In this document: piece after piece, positions 59,001 to 64,000 of the stretch
Layout: every line of letters begins with the position of its first letter
Numbering within the stretch: the stretch's first letter is position 1
Assembly (NCBI GenBank): GCA_036852015.1
Contig: JAANDG010000104.1
Location: 248,001-312,000, forward strand
Length of the DNA stretch: 64,000 bases
From: Pelodera strongyloides
Lineage: Eukaryota > Nematoda > Chromadorea > Rhabditida > Rhabditidae
Direction: 5' to 3'
Made by a program: the position numbers and the translations under genes
Notes under the pieces: generated by a model
The model's input: the letters and a program-made list of their open reading frames with translations, nothing else
What the model was told of the DNA's origin: nothing
Database searches by the model: none

Positions 59001-61495
59001 AGGCGATTTCAGTTTAAACTGAAATACAACTTGCACAAAACCATGTGGCGATTTCAGTTTAAACTGAAATACAACTTGCCACAGGGTTTTGTGGTACAAA
59101 ACCCTGTGGCGATTTCAGTTTAAACTGAAATACAACTTGCCACAGGGTTTTGTGGAACAAAACCCTGCGCGATTTCAGTTTAAACTGAAATACAACTTTG
59201 CCACAGGGTTTTGTGGTACAAAACCCTGTGGCGATTTCAGTTTAAACTGAAATACAACTTGCCACAGGGTTTTGTGGTACAAAACCCTGCGGCGATTTCA
59301 GTTTAAACTGAAATAAAACTTGCCACAGGGTTTTGTGGTGCAAAACCCTGTTGCCACAGGCGATTTCAGTTTAAACTGAAATACAACTTGCACAAAACCA
59401 TGTGGCGATTTCAGTTTAAACTGAAATACAACTTGCCACAGGGTTTTGTGGTACAAAACCCTGCGGCGATTTCAGTTTAAACTGAAATAAAACTTGCCAC
59501 AGGGTTTTGTGGTGCAAAACCCTGTTGCCACAGGCGATTTCAGTTTAAACTGAAATACAACTTGCACAAAACCATGTGGCGATTTCAGTTTAAACTGAAA
59601 TACAACTTGCCACAGGGTTTTGTGGTACAAAACCCTGTGGCGATTTCAGTTTAAACTGAAATACAACTTGCCACAGGGTTTTGTGGAACAAAACCCTGCG
59701 CGATTTCAGTTTAAACTGAAATACAACTTTGCCACAGGGTTTTGTGGTACAAAACCCTGTGGCGATTTCAGTTTAAACTGAAATACAACTTGCCACAGGG
59801 TTTTGTGGTACAAAACCCTGCGGCGATTTCAGTTTAAACTGAAATAAAACTTGCCACAGGGTTTTGTGGTGCAAAACCCTGTTGCCACAGGCGATTTCAG
59901 TTTAAACTGAAATACAACTTGCACAAAACCCTGTGGCGATTTCAGTTTAAACTGAAATACAACTTGCCACAGGGTTTTGTGGTACAAAACCCTGCGGCGA
60001 TTTCAGTTTAAACTGAAATAAAACTTGCCACAGGGTTTTGTGGTGCAAAACCCTGTTGCCACAGGCGATTTCAGTTTAAACTGAAATACAACTTGCACAA
60101 AACCATGTGGCGATTTCAGTTTAAACTGAAATACAACTTGCCACAGGGTTTTGTGGTACAAAACCCTGCGGCGATTTCAGTTTAAACTGAAATACAACTT
60201 GCCACAGGGTTTTGTGGTACAAAACCCTGTGGCGATTTCAGTTTAAACTGAAATACAACTTGCCACAGGGTTTTGTGGTACAAAACCCTGTGGCGATTTC
60301 AGTTTAAACTGAAATACAACTTGCCACAGGGTTTTGTGGTACAAAACCCTGCGGCGATTTCAGTTTAAACTGAAATAAAACTTGCCACAGGGTTTTGTGG
60401 TGCAAAACCCTGTTGCCACAGGCGATTTCAGTTTAAACTGAAATACAACTTGCACAAAACCATGTGGCGATTTCAGTTTAAACTGAAATACAACTTGCCA
60501 CAGGGTTTTGTGGTACAAAACCCTGTGGCGATTTCAGTTTAAACTGAAATACAACTTGCCAACAAAACCCTGCGGCGATTTCAGTTTAAACTGAAATACA
60601 ACTTGCACAAAACCATGTGGCGATTTCAGTTTAAACTGAAATACAACTTGCCACAGGGTTTTGTGGTACAAAACCCTGCGGCGATTTCAGTTTAAACTGA
60701 AATAAAACTTGCCACAGGGTTTTGTGGTGCAAAACCCTGTTGCCACAGGCGATTTCAGTTTAAACTGAAATACAACTTGCACAAAACCCTGTGGCGATTT
60801 CAGTTTAAACTGAAATACAACTTGCCACAGGGTTTTGTGGTACAAAACCCTGTGGCGATTTCAGTTTAAACTGAAATACAACTTTGCCACAGGGTTTTGT
60901 GGTACAAAACCCTGTGGCGATTTCAGTTTAAACTGAAATACAACTTGCCACAGGGTTTTGTGGTAAAACCCTGCGGCGATTTCAGTTTAAACTGAAATAC
61001 AACTTGCCACAGGGTTTTGTGGTACAAAACCCTGCGGCGATTTCAGTTTAAACTGAAATACAACTTGCCACATGTGGCGATTTCGGTTTAAACTGAAATA
61101 CAACTTGCCACAGGGTTTTGTGGTATAAAACCCTGCGGCGATTTCAGTTTAAACTGAAATACAACTTGCCACAGGGTTTTGTGGTACAAAACCCAGTGGC
61201 GATTTCAGTTTAAACTGAAATACAACTTGCCACAGGGTTTTGTGGTACAAAACCCTGTGGCGATTTCAGTTTAAACTGAAATAAAACTTGCCACAGGGTT
61301 TTGTGGTGCAAAACCCTGTTGCCACAGGCGATTTCAGTTTAAACTGAAATACAACTTGCACAAAACCATGTGGCGATTTCAGTTTAAAACTGAAATACAA
61401 CTTGCCAAGGGTTTTGTAAAAAACCCTGTGGCAACACAGGGTTTTGTGGTACAAAACCCTGCGCGATTTCAGTTTAAACTGAAATACAACTTTGC
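54770..61495 (+). repeat. satellite sub-array 3 (main 61-bp unit, forward orientation)
   Basis: The unit is about 61 bp and carries two palindromes: TTTCAGTTTAAACTGAAA (18 bp, perfect) and AGGGTTTTGTGGTACAAAACCCT (short central mismatch), joined by TACAACTTGCCAC and GCGGCGA. Roughly 110 units follow in one orientation. From about 57100 a higher-order marker (AACCCTGTTGCCACAGGCGA and AACTTGCACAAAACCATGTG) recurs at intervals of about 180-350 bp. A poly(A) run interrupts it near 56005-56042. Open frames here are repeat translations. Confidence 0.95.
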
Positions 61496-62073
61496 CACAC
61501 AACGAGAAAATTGGCGTGCAAGCGGCAACGTCACGGCGTGCAGGCGGGTATGAAAAAAGTGTCACGCCGTTGGGTTATGGCGTGCAGGGTTGCACGCCGT
61601 ACCCACGCGGCTTGCACGCCGTGACGTGGCCGCCTGCACGCCACCACGTTGCCGCCTGCACGCCGAAACCACGCGGCTTGCACGCCGAAAAATGGAAGGC
61701 CGTGCCAGGCAGGTCCTAGACCAGTACTAAATCGATGCTAATAATTACTAGAAACTGGTATCTACCGCATGGAATGCATTCCCAATCAACTAATAGACAA
61801 TATTATAACACAAGATTCAGTATACAACAAATATAAGAACAAATCATTTATTTTTTTTCGAGAAATAGCACAGACATAATAAAACCAAAAATAGTAACCA
61901 AAATCAGATTCTATGTAATATTAATATCACCACGATTGGACTGGTTTTGTAAAGATGCTTAGAAATACACATCATACTGCACCTGAACCTAATATGCACT
62001 CACCTACACTGAATCTTACATTACAAACCTTAAAATATTTACAAGCATAACAAATATTTAGGTAATTGTGAGG
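61496..62073. other. GC-rich inverted repeat flank and unannotated stretch
   Basis: 61510-61690 repeats GCACGCCG/CGGCGTGC motifs (GGCGTGCAAGCGGCAACGTC near the left, CACGTTGCCGCCTGCACGCC near the right), a GC-rich foldback directly after the satellite. Nothing further is seen up to 62073. Confidence 0.6.
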
Positions 62074-63389
62074 TTACAACTTCATCCGCTTCTGCAGCCG
62101 GTCAGCATCTGGCTCCAGGTGCGCAACGATAGAGCTTCGCCTAAAAGATAAAATATCATTTAAAGCGAAATATTCAGTTATTAATCCTATTTAAATCTAC
62201 ACTTATAATAAACCAACATTCATAATTAAGCAACACTTTCACACTCCGATGCAGCTATTGCTCAAATTGCTCGGCTAAATTAAGCTAAAAAAATTGAAAT
62301 CAAATGAAAAATTGGGGTTTCGGCTCGGTCGGGCGGGAATCGAACCCGCATCTTTGGGCCCGGACAAGCGGGTTCGATTCCCGCATTCCCGCCCGACCGA
62401 AACCACAATTTTCATTTGCAATTAAAAGTATAAAGTGGCTAAGGGCGGCTCCTAATGTTCAAACATTTTAAACATAAGTTAAAATTGAGATGACAGTGCC
62501 GTAATTACCAGTCAAGGCACAACCCTTGTGAACGAGTTACGAGTAGATCCTGATTAAAGCGTTGTAACAAGAAACAACTGACTATATCATTGGTTCTTCT
62601 ATTTATACTACATAAATGAAATGTGTAGAAAATTAGGAAATAAACACCTACTTTTCATGGTAGCCTTCTAAGATGTTTGCCGGCCGGCATGACGTGCGCA
62701 CAGCTGGAGCTTCAGTGGCGTAACTAAAAACAAAAAATACTGCTGTTAACGGTAAAATTGATAGGAAAAGCGTTGGATCGTTGGCTGATACTACACTACC
62801 CATATAATGAGAAAAGTTACCTGTTATCTAATTGCGCTGTCGTCTTGTCACATGATTGACTTCGTGTTGTCCACAAAACATTCTTCTAACAAGCCACATT
62901 CTTCTTCTGAAAAATCATATTCTTGTTCTGAAAAGTCACATGACAACGAAACCTTGGTCGAAAGTGAAAAAAAAAGAAAACAAACAGTAGACTACTTACT
63001 ATATTTCCACTTGGTGGAAGAAATCCACGGCCCGGCGCCTTCCAATGGATGAAGCTAAAACAAGTTGTACTTTGAACAGAAATAAAGGTAACTTGACTCG
63101 GAGTTCGATATTTGTATTTGTCACCATTACTGGACGTAAGAGCAATACATATCACTTCACGTATGCAATGGAGTACAAAAAAAATGCGTAAGACAGGTTA
63201 TATCCTTATTTATTTTGATTGGAAAATGTGTAGTCGAATTATCTGATTTTGCGACACAATAAGTAAGAACAAGTAAAGTAGTAAACATATGCGTATGAAA
63301 TAAAAAGAAACCTGAACACTCAATTCTCCGGATTGCACCCAGAACCGACTACAACGAACGGTCCATAGCATTTCGGCGTTGTAGCAAAT
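62074..63389 (-). CDS. 3' exons of an unrecognised gene
   Basis: Minus-strand exons 63000-63054, 62652-62723 and 62074-62140 join in phase and read SSIGRRRAVDFFHQVEIYY, then ATEAPAVRTSCRPAN and HLEPDADRLQKRMKL before the stop. All have clean splice sites. A further piece at 63312-63389 (ICYNAEMLWTVRCSRFW) has good sites but its phase does not join 63000-63054, so an exon may be missing or it may be another gene. The covered part is basic and soluble-looking. I do not recognise the family. Confidence 0.5.
62301..62418. repeat. foldback made of two inverted tRNA 3' halves
   Basis: CAAATGAAAATTGGGGTTTC on the left is the complement of the right end (one mismatch). Each arm holds a T-arm B-box (GGTTCGATTCC) facing the other, around a short GC-rich centre. 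The right arm looks like GCGGGTTCGATTCCCGC, a T stem-loop. It lies in an intron of the 3' gene. Confidence 0.8.
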
Positions 63390-64000
63390 CTAAAATGCTC
63401 AAACATCACCCAAGACACTAAAATAACTCAACTTTTAAGTAGGAGTACGGGGTTTATGTAAACAAATTGAAGAAATGCACTACGTATTGCTTCATATCAA
63501 AGTACACAAATCATGGTACTAATGTGGTAAAAAAACAACGGCAAACAATGGAAAATCAAAGAATAAAGGAATTACCCTCGTTGACACGTGTCCATTTTAT
63601 GTCCTCCGGCGAGAACGCAAACGGGCAAAACCTGAACAACAGTTTCTTGAAATCAGAGCGGCAGGAAAGAAGTACAAGTCAACCAAGTAATTGGCACACA
63701 CGGACAAAAAAATTCATAGCCAAATAAAGGTCATCGATGTAAATCGCAAAGTTTCGAATACGGCTACGTTTTGGTCAGTTCCCAGTACAAGCACTGGGAC
63801 AAAACATAATTGAGGCTAGTCATACATCCAATTGGGGAAATACACAAATTACGCTAAAAAAATACGCAAAAGAAACGAAAGACAACTTATTCAAAACTCA
63901 GCAGTGGCGCGCGCCGATGACGAAAAAATATTCACTGTGTGTCTGCAAACTCTAGCATGCTGCGCACTACCTTGACACTACGGTACGTAGGACACTGATT
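63390..64000. other. window edge, nothing supported
   Basis: An 86-codon plus-strand frame at 63467-63727 has low complexity, no splice partners and no likeness to a known protein. No other feature is seen. Confidence 0.4.

Noticed and set aside
53465..61495. CRISPR-like array
   Set aside because: Units are contiguous with no unique spacers, and the genome is eukaryotic.

Overview
The window is eukaryotic, AT-rich and almost certainly from a nematode, most likely a rhabditid. It carries a 20-nt exact match to the nematode spliced leader SL1 on the minus strand. Introns end in TTTCAG or TTTTAG and several are only about 48-100 nt. A tRNA-Glu(CTC) gene is intact. Genes are split into small exons, so most long open frames are not genes; coding regions were assembled by hand from exon, splice-site and phase agreement.

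Layout. (1) 1-6,300: no protein gene seen; tRNA-Glu inside a foldback element, a Tc1/mariner-type MITE and another foldback. (2) 6,375-13,091: three members of a local family of small secreted six-cysteine proteins (two on +, one on -). (3) 13,100-19,600: repeats, MITEs, a 16-bp minisatellite and a tRNA-Gly pseudogene. (4) 19,622-21,514 (-): a fourth family member. (5) 21,714-24,472 (-): an unrelated multi-exon gene with a C-terminal hydrophobic segment. (6) 26,622-35,224 (+): a choline-transporter-like (CTL/SLC44) gene of at least 17 exons that appears to lack a stretch of its membrane core. (7) 35,477-37,015: a non-coding LTR element with identical 298-bp LTRs. (8) 38,863-51,607 (+): three more family members in tandem; the last has a 4.1-kb intron holding a foldback element with a nested SINE and, in antisense, a probable second gene. 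(9) 52,248-53,226: a broken partial copy of one family member. (10) 53,465-61,495: about 8 kb of satellite built from two palindromes, with one orientation switch. (11) 61,500-64,000: GC-rich and tRNA-derived inverted repeats and the 3' exons of an unrecognised minus-strand gene.

The main biological theme is the seven-gene (plus one relic) family. All intact members share a signal-peptide exon, an ELW-type strand exon, a QEWYL-type exon and a GLHG-type exon, with nearly invariant intron phases. They lie on both strands and have spread by local duplication among many short mobile elements. I could not assign the family to a named domain with confidence; a transthyretin-like beta-sandwich is a possibility only.
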